Positions 27,968 to 37,873 are shown, counted from the stretch's first letter. The stretch is 64,000 nucleotides of DNA from Planctomycetota bacterium (GCA_016795245.1 JAEUIA010000027.1:1-64000); one strand, 5' to 3'. The notes: generated by a model not told the origin, from the letters alone. Translations and numbers: made by a program.

Positions 27968-28947
27968 CGCAAAGCACAGTCTCCGCCGCAACTTCGCGCG
28001 TGCACCTGATCGCGGCTTTCGCGGCGGTGTACGTGTTGTGGGGTTCGACCTACGTCGCGATCAAGTTCGCGGTCGAGACGCTGCCGCCGTTCGTGATGGC
28101 CGGCGCGCGCTTCACGGCGGCCGGACTGATTCTCTTGGCGTGGACGCATTGGCGCGGTGCGCCTGCCGCCACGTGGCGCCAGTGGAAGAACGCAGCGGTC
28201 GGCGGAGCGTTCTTGATCATGATCTCGAACGGACTCGTGTGCTGGTCGGAGAAGCGCGTCGATTCGAGCCTCGCGGCGCTGATGGTCGCCACGGTCCCGT
28301 TGTGGATGATGACGCTCGACTGGCTGCGGCCGGGCGGCAAACGGCCGCGTCCCTTGACCGGCCTGGGCGTGCTGGCGGGCCTGGTCGGCGTCGCGATCCT
28401 GGTCTGGCCCGAGACGGGTGCCGTGCGCATCGATCCGCTCGGCATCCTGGCTCTGATCGTCGCGACGCTCGCCTGGTCGATCGGTTCGCTGTTCACGCGC
28501 ACGGCCGACATGGGCGGCTCGATGCTGAAGGGCGCCGCGATGCAGATGTTGTGCGGCGGTGTGTTGCAGTTCGCGGTTGGCGGGCTGCGCGGCGAGTGGA
28601 ACGAATTCGACGCTCTGCACGTGACTCTGAAGTCGGTCTTGAGCCTGGTGTGGTTGCTCGTCGCCGGTTCGCTGGTCGGCTTCACCGCGTACATGTGGCT
28701 CCTGCGCCACACGAGCACGACGCGCGCAGCGACCTACGCCTACGTCAACCCGATCGTGGCGCTGATCCTGGGTGCGTTCCTGGCCCAGGAAGAGCTCACG
28801 CCGCGGCGCTTGATCGGTGCGTGCGTGGTGGTCGGCGGTGTCGTGTTGTCGCTCACTTTTGCTTCAACGCCTCCGCCAAGGCCCGCCAGTTCTGAACCTC
28901 CTCCGGATTCTCCGCCTGTTCCGCCGGCAGTGCCGCGGCGCATCTGA
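27964..28947 (+). CDS. EamA-family (DMT) transporter
   Basis: 327 residues with ten transmembrane helices in two EamA repeats. Diagnostic segments are YVLWGSTYVAIKFAVETLPP near the start and YVNPIVALILGAFLAQEELT near the end. The family exports amino acids or other small metabolites; the substrate here is unknown. The start overlaps the recombinase stop (ATGA). The C-terminal tail is proline-rich (STPPPRPASSEPPPDSPPVP) and is encoded across a 95-bp convergent overlap with the TPR membrane-protein gene, suggesting the original stop was lost and the frame extended. Confidence 0.86.
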   Translation: MTQSTVSAATSRVHLIAAFAAVYVLWGSTYVAIKFAVETLPPFVMAGARFTAAGLILLAWTHWRGAPAATWRQWKNAAVGGAFLIMISNGLVCWSEKRVDSSLAALMVATVPLWMMTLDWLRPGGKRPRPLTGLGVLAGLVGVAILVWPETGAVRIDPLGILALIVATLAWSIGSLFTRTADMGGSMLKGAAMQMLCGGVLQFAVGGLRGEWNEFDALHVTLKSVLSLVWLLVAGSLVGFTAYMWLLRHTSTTRAATYAYVNPIVALILGAFLAQEELTPRRLIGACVVVGGVVLSLTFASTPPPRPASSEPPPDSPPVPPAVPRRI

Positions 28948-30847
28948 TCGCGCGCTCGTATGCGGCGATCGCGTCGGCGTTTTCATCCAGCGCACGGTGC
29001 GCTTCGCCCTTCAAGGCCCACATGCGCGGCGCGTCGGGCGCGAGCGGAATGCCGACCTCCAACACGGCGAGCGCATCGCGCGGCCGCTCGGCCATCACCA
29101 TCACTTGCGCCAGCGAGAGCAGCGCGCCCGGATCGTCGGGCGCAGCATCGGCGAGCCAGGCGTAGCTCGAGACGGCTTCCTTGGGGAGGTTGAGCCGCAC
29201 AGCGGTCCAGGCGTGATTCTTGAACGCGGCCGGCGTGTGCTTCTTCTCTTCGAAACTGCGCTGTACGGCGCGGCGTGCGAAACCGAGCGCGCTCTCGAGG
29301 TGTTCTCGCTCGCGCTCCGGTTGGATGGTCGCGAGCGAATTGTGGATCGAAGACAGGTTGGCGAGCGTTCCCGCATCCGGTCCGGCCGCGAGACAGCGCG
29401 CGCCGACTTCCAGTCCGGCCTCGAAGAGCGAGATGGCGCCCGCGGGGTCGGTGTCCATGCGCGCTTCGGCCGGTCGCATGTAGGCCAGCATGAGATTGCG
29501 GAAGGCCGGCGCGTCGTCCGGGCGCACGGCGCAGGTCTTCGTCCACAAACTGACGTCGTCGCGCCACACGCGCGCTTGCGCGCGCGAGAGCGGGACGAGT
29601 ACCAGCGTCAGCGCCAATCCGGCCGCGAAAAGCCACGTGCGCTGCGCACGCGCCGCGAACAACAACGCACCGCCGAACAACAGGGCGAGCGGCATGCACG
29701 GCAGGTAGCTGTAGCGGTCGGCCACGAGTTGCGGACCGGTCTGAGTGAGGCCCGAGACGGGCGCCAGGAGGATCGCGTACGCGAGCAGCGCCGCACCGAC
29801 GGCGGGCGCGCGTCGGCGCACGATCCACGCGAGCGCGGCCGTAGCGAGCACGGCGACAACCGCGATCACGAAGCGCGGTTCGCCCGCCACGAGCGGGTGC
29901 GGCAGCGGGACGAGCGGGATCAGGTCAGCGGGCCAGAGTGTTTTCCAGGCGTAGAAAAACAGGCTGTAACACGACTGCACGAGCCGCGAATCGAACGGAT
30001 AGGAATCCAGGGTCAGCATCACGGTCGTGTGCGTGCGCTGCCCGATCCACGCCACGACCGCGGCCAGCACGGCGGGAATCAGGAAAGGGATCTTCTCGCG
30101 CGCGAGGGCGACGAATGAGACACCCGCCGCGCTCGCAGCGCCCGACAGCGTGCCGTTCCAACGCCCGAGAACCAATGTGTCCAGCACGAGCAGCGCGAGC
30201 GGCAGCGGGAATCCCAGACCCTTCGACAACAGACTCGCGACGTAGAACACGAGCGCCCACACGAGACGGCGCGTGCGCGCGCGCCCCGTGCTCGCCGTGA
30301 AGCGCAGGTACATCCACAAGCACAGCGCGAAGAACAGCCCGGAGAGCACGTCGCGCCTCTCGGTCACCCACGCCACCGATTCGGTGCGCAAGGGATGCGC
30401 TGCGAAGGCGAGCGCCGCGACGAGCGCCGCAGCGTCGATCATCCAGGGACGCGACTGCGCCAGCGGACGGACTTGCCCGAACAGCGCTCTAGCGCAGGCG
30501 AAGAACGCCGCGCCGGCGGCAGCGTGGATCAGCACGTTCGTGACGTGGTATCCGCGCGGATCCATCCCCCACAACGCGTGGTCGATGCCCAGGGTCAGCC
30601 ACGAAAGCGGCTGGTACGGGCCCTGGTGGAAGGTGGTGAACATCCACTTCACGTGCTCCAGCGACAAACCGCGCCAGGTCTCGAACTCGACGAAGTTCTT
30701 GTCGTCGTCCCAGTGCAGCCATTGGCCGTCGAACGCGGGCTGGAAGGCGATCGTCGTGAGCACGGCCACGAGCAGCGCGCAGAGCACGGCGCGCAAGGTC
30801 GCGTGCCTGCCTTGCGTGACTTCAGGTTCGGCGCTCGGAGAACTCAT
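28853..30847 (-). CDS. TMTC-like polytopic membrane protein with C-terminal TPR repeats
   Basis: 664 residues. The N-terminal half has about ten transmembrane helices and the acidic HWDDDKNF and HPLRTESVAWVTERRDVLSG segments that characterise TMTC/C-mannosyltransferase-like proteins (GT-C fold). The C-terminal 200 residues form TPR-type helical repeats (AISLFEAGLEVGARCL, PDDPGALLSLAQVMVMAERP, NADAIAAYERAIRCA). Eukaryotic TMTCs O-mannosylate cadherins; bacterial relatives, common in planctomycetes, are uncharacterised but likely use polyprenyl-linked sugars. It is divergent from the ABC-F gene and overlaps the EamA gene at its 3' end. Confidence 0.78.
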   Translation of the reverse strand: MSSPSAEPEVTQGRHATLRAVLCALLVAVLTTIAFQPAFDGQWLHWDDDKNFVEFETWRGLSLEHVKWMFTTFHQGPYQPLSWLTLGIDHALWGMDPRGYHVTNVLIHAAAGAAFFACARALFGQVRPLAQSRPWMIDAAALVAALAFAAHPLRTESVAWVTERRDVLSGLFFALCLWMYLRFTASTGRARTRRLVWALVFYVASLLSKGLGFPLPLALLVLDTLVLGRWNGTLSGAASAAGVSFVALAREKIPFLIPAVLAAVVAWIGQRTHTTVMLTLDSYPFDSRLVQSCYSLFFYAWKTLWPADLIPLVPLPHPLVAGEPRFVIAVVAVLATAALAWIVRRRAPAVGAALLAYAILLAPVSGLTQTGPQLVADRYSYLPCMPLALLFGGALLFAARAQRTWLFAAGLALTLVLVPLSRAQARVWRDDVSLWTKTCAVRPDDAPAFRNLMLAYMRPAEARMDTDPAGAISLFEAGLEVGARCLAAGPDAGTLANLSSIHNSLATIQPEREREHLESALGFARRAVQRSFEEKKHTPAAFKNHAWTAVRLNLPKEAVSSYAWLADAAPDDPGALLSLAQVMVMAERPRDALAVLEVGIPLAPDAPRMWALKGEAHRALDENADAIAAYERAIRCAAALPAEQAENPEEVQNWRALAEALKQK

Positions 30848-30936
30848 CGTGCAGGGCGCGGATCATACGCATGAAGTCGCTGCGCCCGGTACATCCGGAC
30901 AGTATCCTGTTCGGCCCCCGAAGCGCGCAGCACCCC

Positions 30937-32565
30937 ATGATCTCCCTCAACAAAGTCAGCAAACACTACGGTCGGCAATTGCTGCTCGTCGACGCCTCGT
31001 TCCAACTCGACCCCGGCGACCGCGTCGGCCTGGTGGGTCCGAACGGCTCGGGCAAGTCCACGATGTTTCGGCTCTTCGCCGGCGAAGAGGACCCCGACGA
31101 CGGCGAAGTGAACGTCCCGAAGTCGCTGACGCTGGGCTGGTTCAAGCAGGAGGCCGGTGAGATGTCCGGTCGCACCGTGCTCGAGGAGGCGATCGCAGGC
31201 AGCGGTCGCCTGGGCGATCTGCACCACGAACTCGCTGAATTGGAGGCGCAACTCAGCGACCCTCTGATCGGCGACCGGCTCGACACGGTGCTCGCGCGCT
31301 TCGGCGAAGTGCAGGGCGAATACCAACAGCGCGGCGGTTACGAGATCGAGTCGCGCGCCAAGGAAGTCCTGCACGGGCTCGGTTTCGACGACGAGCGCAT
31401 CGACGGCGACGTCGGTCACCTCTCGGGTGGTTGGAAGATGCGCGTCGCGATGGCCAAGGTCCTGATCGGCGATCCGGACGTGTTGCTGCTCGACGAACCC
31501 ACGAACCACCTGGACCTCGAGTCGATCCTGTGGCTCGAAGGCTTCATCCGCACGACGCGCGCCGCCGTGTTGATGACCTGCCACGACCGCGACTTCATGA
31601 ACCGCGTCGTCACGCGCATCGTCGCGATCGACAAGGGCGAGCTGGTGGTCTACGGCGGCGACTACGATTTCTACGATCGCGAGCGTGCGGTGCGCGCGGC
31701 GCAACAATCGGCGGCGTTCACGCGCCAGCAGGCGATGCTCAAGAAAGAAGAGCGCTTCATCGAGCGCTTCGAGAAGCACGCCGCCAAGGCCGCACAAGTT
31801 CAATCGCGAGTCAAGAAGCTCGACAAGATCGAGAAACTCGACGAGCCGCGCGTGCGCGAGATCGTGCCCTTCGAGTTCCGCGAACCGCCGCGCTCGGGCA
31901 ACGACGTGGTGACGATCGCGGGCGTCACCAAACGCTACGGCTCGCGTACGATCTACGACGGCTTCGATTTCGAGGTCAAACGCGGCGAACGCTGGTGTGT
32001 CCTGGGCCAGAACGGCGCGGGCAAATCGACGCTGTTGAAGCTCGTCGCCGGTCACACGCAGGCCGATGCCGGCGAGGTCAAGCTCGGCGCCTCGCTGCAA
32101 CTGGGCTACTTCTCGCAGAACGCGCTCGATCTGCTCGATCCCAAGCTCACGATCTGGGAACAGATCGACCGGGCCTTCCCGCTGGCTTCGACGCCGAGCA
32201 AGCGCAGCCTGCTGGGCGCGTTCGATTTCCCCGGCGACGACATCGACAAACACATCGCGGTGTTGTCGGGCGGCGAGCGCTCGCGCCTGATCCTGGCGCA
32301 GATGCTGTTCGATCCGCCCAATTTCCTGGTGCTCGACGAACCGACGAACCACCTCGATCTCGAGACCAAGGAGATGCTCGTCAAGACGCTTGACCATTTC
32401 GAGGGCACGATGTTGTTCGTCAGCCACGACCGCACGTTCTTGCGCGGCCTGGCGACGCGCGTCCTGGTCCTCGATTCCGAGGGCGGCAAGCCCGAGATCC
32501 ATCACCGCAGCTACTCGCAGTGGGTCGAGCACTCGGGGCTGGAAGCCCCCGGCGTTCACCGTTGA
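30937..32565 (+). CDS. ABC-F family ATPase (YheS/YfmM-like)
   Basis: 542 residues, two nucleotide-binding domains without membrane segments, joined by the charged linker typical of ABC-F translation factors (LKKEERFIERFEKHAAKAAQ). Walker A: GPNGSGKST and GQNGAGKST; signatures LSGGWKMRVAMAK and LSGGERSRL; Walker B: LLLDEPTNHLD and LVLDEPTNHLD. The LSGGW form of the first signature is seen in the YheS/ABCF3 branch. Such proteins bind the ribosomal E site. A TATCCTGTTCGGCCCCC motif lies 29 bp before the ATG. It is divergent from the TMTC-like gene and precedes the peroxidase gene by 41 bp. Confidence 0.9.
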   Translation: MISLNKVSKHYGRQLLLVDASFQLDPGDRVGLVGPNGSGKSTMFRLFAGEEDPDDGEVNVPKSLTLGWFKQEAGEMSGRTVLEEAIAGSGRLGDLHHELAELEAQLSDPLIGDRLDTVLARFGEVQGEYQQRGGYEIESRAKEVLHGLGFDDERIDGDVGHLSGGWKMRVAMAKVLIGDPDVLLLDEPTNHLDLESILWLEGFIRTTRAAVLMTCHDRDFMNRVVTRIVAIDKGELVVYGGDYDFYDRERAVRAAQQSAAFTRQQAMLKKEERFIERFEKHAAKAAQVQSRVKKLDKIEKLDEPRVREIVPFEFREPPRSGNDVVTIAGVTKRYGSRTIYDGFDFEVKRGERWCVLGQNGAGKSTLLKLVAGHTQADAGEVKLGASLQLGYFSQNALDLLDPKLTIWEQIDRAFPLASTPSKRSLLGAFDFPGDDIDKHIAVLSGGERSRLILAQMLFDPPNFLVLDEPTNHLDLETKEMLVKTLDHFEGTMLFVSHDRTFLRGLATRVLVLDSEGGKPEIHHRSYSQWVEHSGLEAPGVHR

Positions 32566-32606
32566 CCCTTGTCAGCCCGGGCTGGACGGGCGATGCTCGC
32601 ACGTCC

Positions 32607-33614
32607 GTGATCAAGCTGCCGTTCTACTTTGCACCTCCTTTCTTCGCGCTCATCGGCGTCGCGCTGAGCGGCGATTCCAAATTGCCGCAAGACACGCTGC
32701 CCGCCGACTTCGGCGCGCGCATCCCGGAGTGCCTCGTCCCGGACGGGTTCGTCGACCGACCGGCAGCGCCGGAGATCGCAGCACTGGGTCGCGCGTTGTT
32801 CTTCGATCCGATCCTGTCGATCGATCGCACGGTGTCGTGCGCGTCGTGCCACGATCCCGCGCACGGATTCGCCGACGGCCGGGTCACGTCGCCCGGTGTG
32901 CGCGGCGCAAACACGCTGCTGCACACACCGAGTCTCTTCAACCGCGGCTTCGGCCGCCGCTTCTCGTGGACCGGTCACGTCGAATCGCTCGAAGGGCAAG
33001 TGCTCCTGCCGATCCCGAACGGACGCGAGATGGGGTTGGACCTGGGTGATGCGGTCGAGCGACTGCGCGCCGACGCGCACTACGGCCCGCGATTCGAGGC
33101 GGCGTTCGGCGCACCCGCCGGGATGAAGAACCTGTCGACCGCGTTGACGGCTTTCGTGTCGCGCATCCACACGCAAGAGAGCGCGGTCGACCGGTTTCAG
33201 TCCGGCGTCTTCGACGCCCTCGACGACCCTGAACGCGCAGGTCTGTGGCTCTACGAGAGCAAAGCGGGTTGTTGGCGCTGTCACGTGGGCAAGAACTACA
33301 CGGACGAGGATTTCCACACGACGGGGATCGGGGCCCGAGACGGTGTCGCGCTGCCTGCGCGCTTCGAGTTCAGCGGAGAAGAGTCCGATCGCGGCCGCTT
33401 CAAGACGCCGACTCTGCGCGGACTCGCGCACACGGCCCCGTACATGCACGACGGCAGCCTCGCGACGCTCGAAGACGCCGTCGCGTACTACCGTCGCGGG
33501 GGCAATCCCAACGCGCAGATGGACGAGCGCATCCAACCCCTGGCCCTGACCGACGCAGAAGCCGCGTCCCTGGTCGCGTTCCTGCGCGCGCTCTCGCGCC
33601 CGCCCGCGAACTGA
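32607..33614 (+). CDS. Di-haem cytochrome c peroxidase (MauG/CcpA family)
   Basis: 335 residues from a GTG start. The signal peptide is VIKLPFYFAPPFFALIGVAL. Two c-type haem sites are present: CASCH near residue 80 and CWRCH near 225, the arrangement of bacterial di-haem peroxidases. The first domain carries LGRALFFDPILSID and SCHDPAHGFADG; the second GIGARDGVALPARFEF, RFKTPTLRGLAHTAPYMHDG and the C-terminal ALTDAEAASLVAFLRALS. These enzymes reduce hydrogen peroxide in the periplasm using cytochrome c electrons, or oxidise partner proteins in the MauG branch. An alternative TTG start at 32562 would overlap the ABC-F stop. Confidence 0.9.
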   Translation: MIKLPFYFAPPFFALIGVALSGDSKLPQDTLPADFGARIPECLVPDGFVDRPAAPEIAALGRALFFDPILSIDRTVSCASCHDPAHGFADGRVTSPGVRGANTLLHTPSLFNRGFGRRFSWTGHVESLEGQVLLPIPNGREMGLDLGDAVERLRADAHYGPRFEAAFGAPAGMKNLSTALTAFVSRIHTQESAVDRFQSGVFDALDDPERAGLWLYESKAGCWRCHVGKNYTDEDFHTTGIGARDGVALPARFEFSGEESDRGRFKTPTLRGLAHTAPYMHDGSLATLEDAVAYYRRGGNPNAQMDERIQPLALTDAEAASLVAFLRALSRPPAN

Positions 33615-33630
33615 AGCGTTTCACAGCACG

Positions 33631-35538
33631 ATGGCCGCATTGCTTTCGATCGAGGGCGTGGAGAAGAGCTACCACGACAAGAAACTCCTGCGCGGCGTCG
33701 CGCTCGTCGTCGACGAACAGGAGCGCATCGCGCTCGTCGGCCCGAACGGCTCGGGGAAATCGACGCTGTTGCGCATCCTGGCCGGGCGCGAGGAGCCCGA
33801 AGCCGGTCGGCGCACGCTGAAGCGCGACTTGCGGTTGGGCTGGTTCGAGCAGGAACCGACCTTGCCCGCCGGTGCGACGGCGCGCGCGGCCATCCACGCG
33901 GGTGCGACGGAGCGCGGCGCGATCCTGGCGGAGCTCGACGTCGTGCACGATGCCTTGGCGGCTGGTGATGCGGCGCGCATGGACAGTCTGCTCGCGCGGC
34001 AGGCGGATCTCGAGGCGCGCCTCGAACGCTACGGCGGACACGACGTCGAGCATCGCATCGAGCACATGTTGCACGACCTGGGCATCGACGACCCGGAGGT
34101 CGTGTGCGATCGCTTGTCGGGCGGCGAGCGGCGGCGTGTGGCGTTGGCGCGGCTCTTCTTCAGCGCGCCGGATCTCCTGTTGCTCGACGAGCCCACGAAC
34201 CACCTCGATGCGTTCGTCACCGATTGGCTCGAAGACCGGTTGCTCGAGAGCCGCATCCCCTTCTTGATGGTCACGCACGACCGGTACTTCCTCGATCGCG
34301 TCGTGACCAGAATCGTGGAGATCGATCGCGGCGGACTGATTTCGTACGACGGCAGCTACGGCGACTACCTGCAACAACGCGCCGAACGCATCGAGTCCGA
34401 AGAGAAGAGCGAGTCTTCGCGCGCCAATCTGCTGCGGCGCGAGACGCTGTGGATGCGCCGCGGCGCGCCGGCGCGCACGACCAAGCAGAAGGCGCGCATC
34501 GAGCGCTTTCACACGTTGGTGGACGGCAAGCTGGAGTCGCGCGGCGACGGGCTCGAATTCGAATTGCCGCCCGGACCGCGCCTGGGCACCAAAGTCATCG
34601 ACCTCGTGCGCGCGACCGCCGTGCGCGGCACAAAGCGCGTGATCGCGCCGCTGGATCTCTCGATTCAACGCGGCGAGCGCATCGGCATCGTCGGGCGCAA
34701 CGGCGCGGGGAAGAGCACGCTCTTGGAGTTGTGTCGCGGCGCGTTGGCACCGGCGAGCGGCACGGTCGAATTCGGCGAGACGGTCAAGTTCGCGTGGATC
34801 GATCAAGCGCGCAGCGCGCTCGACCCCGAGAAGACCGTGATCGAGGAAGTCGCCGGGCACAGCGATCAGATCGCGGTCGGCGACCGCTCGCTGCGCGCGG
34901 CCGCGTTCCTGGAGCAGTTCCTGTTCCCGGGCGCGATGAAACACGCGCTGGTCGGGAAGCTCTCGGGCGGCGAACGCAACCGCGTGTTGCTCGCGAAGCT
35001 CTTGTGCCAGAACGGCAACGTACTGGTGCTCGACGAGCCGACCAACGACTTGGACCTCGCCAGTCTGCGCATGCTCGAAGAAGCGTTGGTCGCATTCCCG
35101 GGCACGGTGCTCGTGGTGAGCCACGACCGCTGGTTCCTGGACCGCGTCGCGACGCGCATCCTGTACGTCGACGGTGCGGGCGGGGTGCTGGCGCACACGG
35201 GCGACGTGTCTTCCTTGATCGAGAAGATGGCGGCGGAAGCGGCGGCTGAAGAAACCGCGGCGAAGGAGCGCAATGTCGCGCCGGTGGCACGCGTCGAGAG
35301 CGAAGCACCGAAGCGCAAGAAGCCCTTGTCGCCCTGGGAACAGCGCGAGTACGACGGCTTGCTCGAGAAGCTCGCCGCGGCGGAGTCCGAGGCCGAGACG
35401 CTGGGTGCCCTGCTCGCCGATCCGGCCATATACTCCGGCCCGCGCGCCGAACTCGAGCGCGTCAACGCGCGACGATCCGTGCTGACCGCCGAGATCTCGG
35501 TGCTGTACGCGCGCTGGGAAGAGCTCGAGTCGCGCTGA
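33631..35538 (+). CDS. uup: ABC-F family ATPase, Uup type
   Basis: 635 residues: two ABC domains (Walker A GPNGSGKST and GRNGAGKST; signatures LSGGERRRV and LSGGERNRV; Walker B LLLDEPTNHLD and LVLDEPTNDLD) and a C-terminal extension of about 85 residues (KRKKPLSPWEQREYDGLLE ... LERVNARRSVLTAEI), the DNA-binding coiled coil specific to Uup. Uup is an ABC-F ATPase linked to branch migration, transposon excision and ribosome function. The gene is 16 bp after the peroxidase gene and ends 10 bp from the convergent cytochrome gene. The domain count and tail make this assignment strong. Confidence 0.92.
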   Translation: MAALLSIEGVEKSYHDKKLLRGVALVVDEQERIALVGPNGSGKSTLLRILAGREEPEAGRRTLKRDLRLGWFEQEPTLPAGATARAAIHAGATERGAILAELDVVHDALAAGDAARMDSLLARQADLEARLERYGGHDVEHRIEHMLHDLGIDDPEVVCDRLSGGERRRVALARLFFSAPDLLLLDEPTNHLDAFVTDWLEDRLLESRIPFLMVTHDRYFLDRVVTRIVEIDRGGLISYDGSYGDYLQQRAERIESEEKSESSRANLLRRETLWMRRGAPARTTKQKARIERFHTLVDGKLESRGDGLEFELPPGPRLGTKVIDLVRATAVRGTKRVIAPLDLSIQRGERIGIVGRNGAGKSTLLELCRGALAPASGTVEFGETVKFAWIDQARSALDPEKTVIEEVAGHSDQIAVGDRSLRAAAFLEQFLFPGAMKHALVGKLSGGERNRVLLAKLLCQNGNVLVLDEPTNDLDLASLRMLEEALVAFPGTVLVVSHDRWFLDRVATRILYVDGAGGVLAHTGDVSSLIEKMAAEAAAEETAAKERNVAPVARVESEAPKRKKPLSPWEQREYDGLLEKLAAAESEAETLGALLADPAIYSGPRAELERVNARRSVLTAEISVLYARWEELESR

Positions 35539-35548
35539 GTGCCTCGCT

Positions 35549-37873
35549 CTACAGCCCGAACACCATCCGCATGGCGCGCGACATCGAACGCCCCGTCGCC
35601 GAACCTGGATCCGGGATCATCGTCTGCAAGATCAAGTTGGCTCCGATGGCCGCAGGGTCGGCTGTCACCGGGAAGAACCGCGTCGTGCCCGTGGCACCGA
35701 TGAACAGCACTCGGTGACCGGGCTGTGCCAACAGTTGAGTTCCAAACGGCGTGGGTTGGTATCCGGGACGCTGGCTCACGAACACGATGGCCGAGGTCGC
35801 CACGCCGGACGAGTTGCCGAAGAAGATCGGCACCGCCGTGCCCAACCGCGGCACCGCACCCAAGGTAAGGACCGGAACACCGTTCGTCCCCGGCGTGCCC
35901 TCGCCGTAGTTGTCCCAGTTGGCCGTCACGGACACGGTCACCGTCCCCAACGGCGACTGCCGCGAGCCGTCGCTGGCCGCGTACGCGAACGAGTCCGTGC
36001 CGGCGAAGCCTGCGTACGGGTGATACGTCGCTTGCGTGCCGGCCAGGCTCACCGTGCCATTCGCGGGCTGCTTCACGATGCGCAGGGTCGTCGGATTGCC
36101 GTCCGAGTCCGCCGCGGACAAGGTGATCGGCACCGACACACCTGCAGGGGTCGTCGCCGCCGCATTCGTGACGGTGGGCGCGTGGTTGTTCGTCGCGTTG
36201 CTGCTGTTCGGACCGTTGTGGCACTCGTAGCAGCCGATCTGGTAGCCCTTCCAGAACTGCTTCAAGCCAAAGTGGTTGTTGAACGAGCGATCGCCTAGAG
36301 CGCGCGACAGCACCGTTCCCCGCAAGTCCGTCCCGTGGCACACACGACATTGCGCCACGCCGCCGTGCTCGACGACGTCGGCATGGTCCTCAGCCCAGTT
36401 CGCGCTGATCGGGTGCATGCCGTGCGGTCCTCCGGTGACCGTGTTGGGCATGCTCGCGTGACAGGCCGTGCAATCCGCCAGCACTCCGGAGTGTCCCTGC
36501 AACGCGATGCTCTGCAAGTTGTCGTTCGCATGCGCGGACGGGTATTCGGCGTGCGTCGAGCCGTGACAGGCTTCACACTGCAAGCCCCCGTGTCCGGCCG
36601 AGAAGCGATAGAGATCGAGGCCCGGTGCCGGCGTATTCGGATTCGTAGCGAAGACCGCGCTGACCGCCACCCGCTCCAGACCGTTGGGTTCGAACGCCGT
36701 GTCGTAGCGGATCTGGCCGTTGTTCACGGTCGCTGTACCCGTGTGGCAGTTCTGGCACGACGGCTCTTGGAACCAACCCGCGCGCGCCGGGTCACCGACT
36801 TGCGCCATGTGCCCATGACAGCTCTGGCACTGCATCTCCATCGATCCGTCGGCAGCGACGGCGTTGCCCATGGTCCCGCGCAGGCAACGCGTCTCGGAGC
36901 CCGGGTGACAGCGGTAACAGGCTGAACGATCTGACGAAGAACCGAGCGACATGTGCGTGACGGGATCGGTCACGGTCGCGTGACCGGTGTGGATCACGCT
37001 CGTGAGCGATTTGATCGGGCCGAATCCGGCGGACCCAAGCGCATTCGTCCCGTGGCACGATGCGCACAAGATGGAGCGGTTGTTCACCGTGACCGTCTCG
37101 AACAGACCGTTGGGATGGAATCCGAAGTTTGCGAGAGCGGCGGTGTAGTCGGGGTTGCCGGCCTGCTTCTCGTCGTGCAGGCGCAGGATGTTCAGTCGAT
37201 AATCACGCTCGTAGTCGCGCTCGTTGATCCAGCCCGCCAAGGGACGCGCCTCGGGACCTGCTCCGGAAGCGTGGCAAGCGCGACAGTCCATCTCGCTGGA
37301 GACCGGCAGCACGACGTTGGTCGTTCCGCGCAAGGTGCCTGACGGGTCGCGCACTTGGAGTTGCATCATCGGGTAGCTCTGTGAGCGCCCGGCGTCATCC
37401 GTAGGCGTGATCGGGATGCCGACGGCCGTGAACCACTTGTGCGCAGGCTCATAGGTCATCGCACGCGGCGTGTTGGCAAGGCCCGGCATGTCGTTGCCCG
37501 CGAGCCCCTGATCCACAGCCACATTCGCGCCAAAGAGTTCGAGTACGTGCTGCCAGTAGTTCGTCTTGCCGGCCGACGTCACGTTGATGGAGCCTGTGGG
37601 ATCAGCAACGCCGCGGTAGCTCACGGTCGTTCCGGCCGGCACATCGATGAGTTGGCCGGCCTGATCGACGACCTGTGCGTTGATCGTGTTGTACGGCGGC
37701 AGGATGCTGAAGACGGAATAGTCGGAGTCCATGCAATGCATGCCGAGATCGTTCCATCCGATCAGCTTCCAGTCGTTCAAGAGTGGCGCTGGACTCGCGA
37801 TGAGAGTCGTGAGAAACGCCGTCGCGAACGCCGCGGCCATGACGATCCAGGTGAGACGATTCGAGTGCTTCAT
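35549..37873 (-). CDS. Nine-haem c-type cytochrome with Ig-like domain and C-terminal beta domain
   Basis: 774 residues with a signal peptide (MKHSNRLTWIVMAAAFATAF). Nine CxxCH motifs are visible: CRACH, CASCH, CYRCH, CQSCH, CQNCH, CEACH, CTACH, CRVCH and CYECH, spread over about residues 195-555. The first 190 residues form a haem-free domain (WNDLGMHCMDSDYSVFSILP). After the haems comes an Ig/cadherin-like domain (NHAPTVTNAAATTPAG ... GTDSFAYAASDG) and a beta-rich tail. It is probably an extracytoplasmic electron carrier or a large oxidoreductase subunit. The partner could be the nearby di-haem peroxidase, but the genes are on opposite strands. The motif count is direct from the sequence. 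Confidence 0.85.
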   Translation of the reverse strand: MKHSNRLTWIVMAAAFATAFLTTLIASPAPLLNDWKLIGWNDLGMHCMDSDYSVFSILPPYNTINAQVVDQAGQLIDVPAGTTVSYRGVADPTGSINVTSAGKTNYWQHVLELFGANVAVDQGLAGNDMPGLANTPRAMTYEPAHKWFTAVGIPITPTDDAGRSQSYPMMQLQVRDPSGTLRGTTNVVLPVSSEMDCRACHASGAGPEARPLAGWINERDYERDYRLNILRLHDEKQAGNPDYTAALANFGFHPNGLFETVTVNNRSILCASCHGTNALGSAGFGPIKSLTSVIHTGHATVTDPVTHMSLGSSSDRSACYRCHPGSETRCLRGTMGNAVAADGSMEMQCQSCHGHMAQVGDPARAGWFQEPSCQNCHTGTATVNNGQIRYDTAFEPNGLERVAVSAVFATNPNTPAPGLDLYRFSAGHGGLQCEACHGSTHAEYPSAHANDNLQSIALQGHSGVLADCTACHASMPNTVTGGPHGMHPISANWAEDHADVVEHGGVAQCRVCHGTDLRGTVLSRALGDRSFNNHFGLKQFWKGYQIGCYECHNGPNSSNATNNHAPTVTNAAATTPAGVSVPITLSAADSDGNPTTLRIVKQPANGTVSLAGTQATYHPYAGFAGTDSFAYAASDGSRQSPLGTVTVSVTANWDNYGEGTPGTNGVPVLTLGAVPRLGTAVPIFFGNSSGVATSAIVFVSQRPGYQPTPFGTQLLAQPGHRVLFIGATGTTRFFPVTADPAAIGANLILQTMIPDPGSATGRSMSRAMRMVFGL

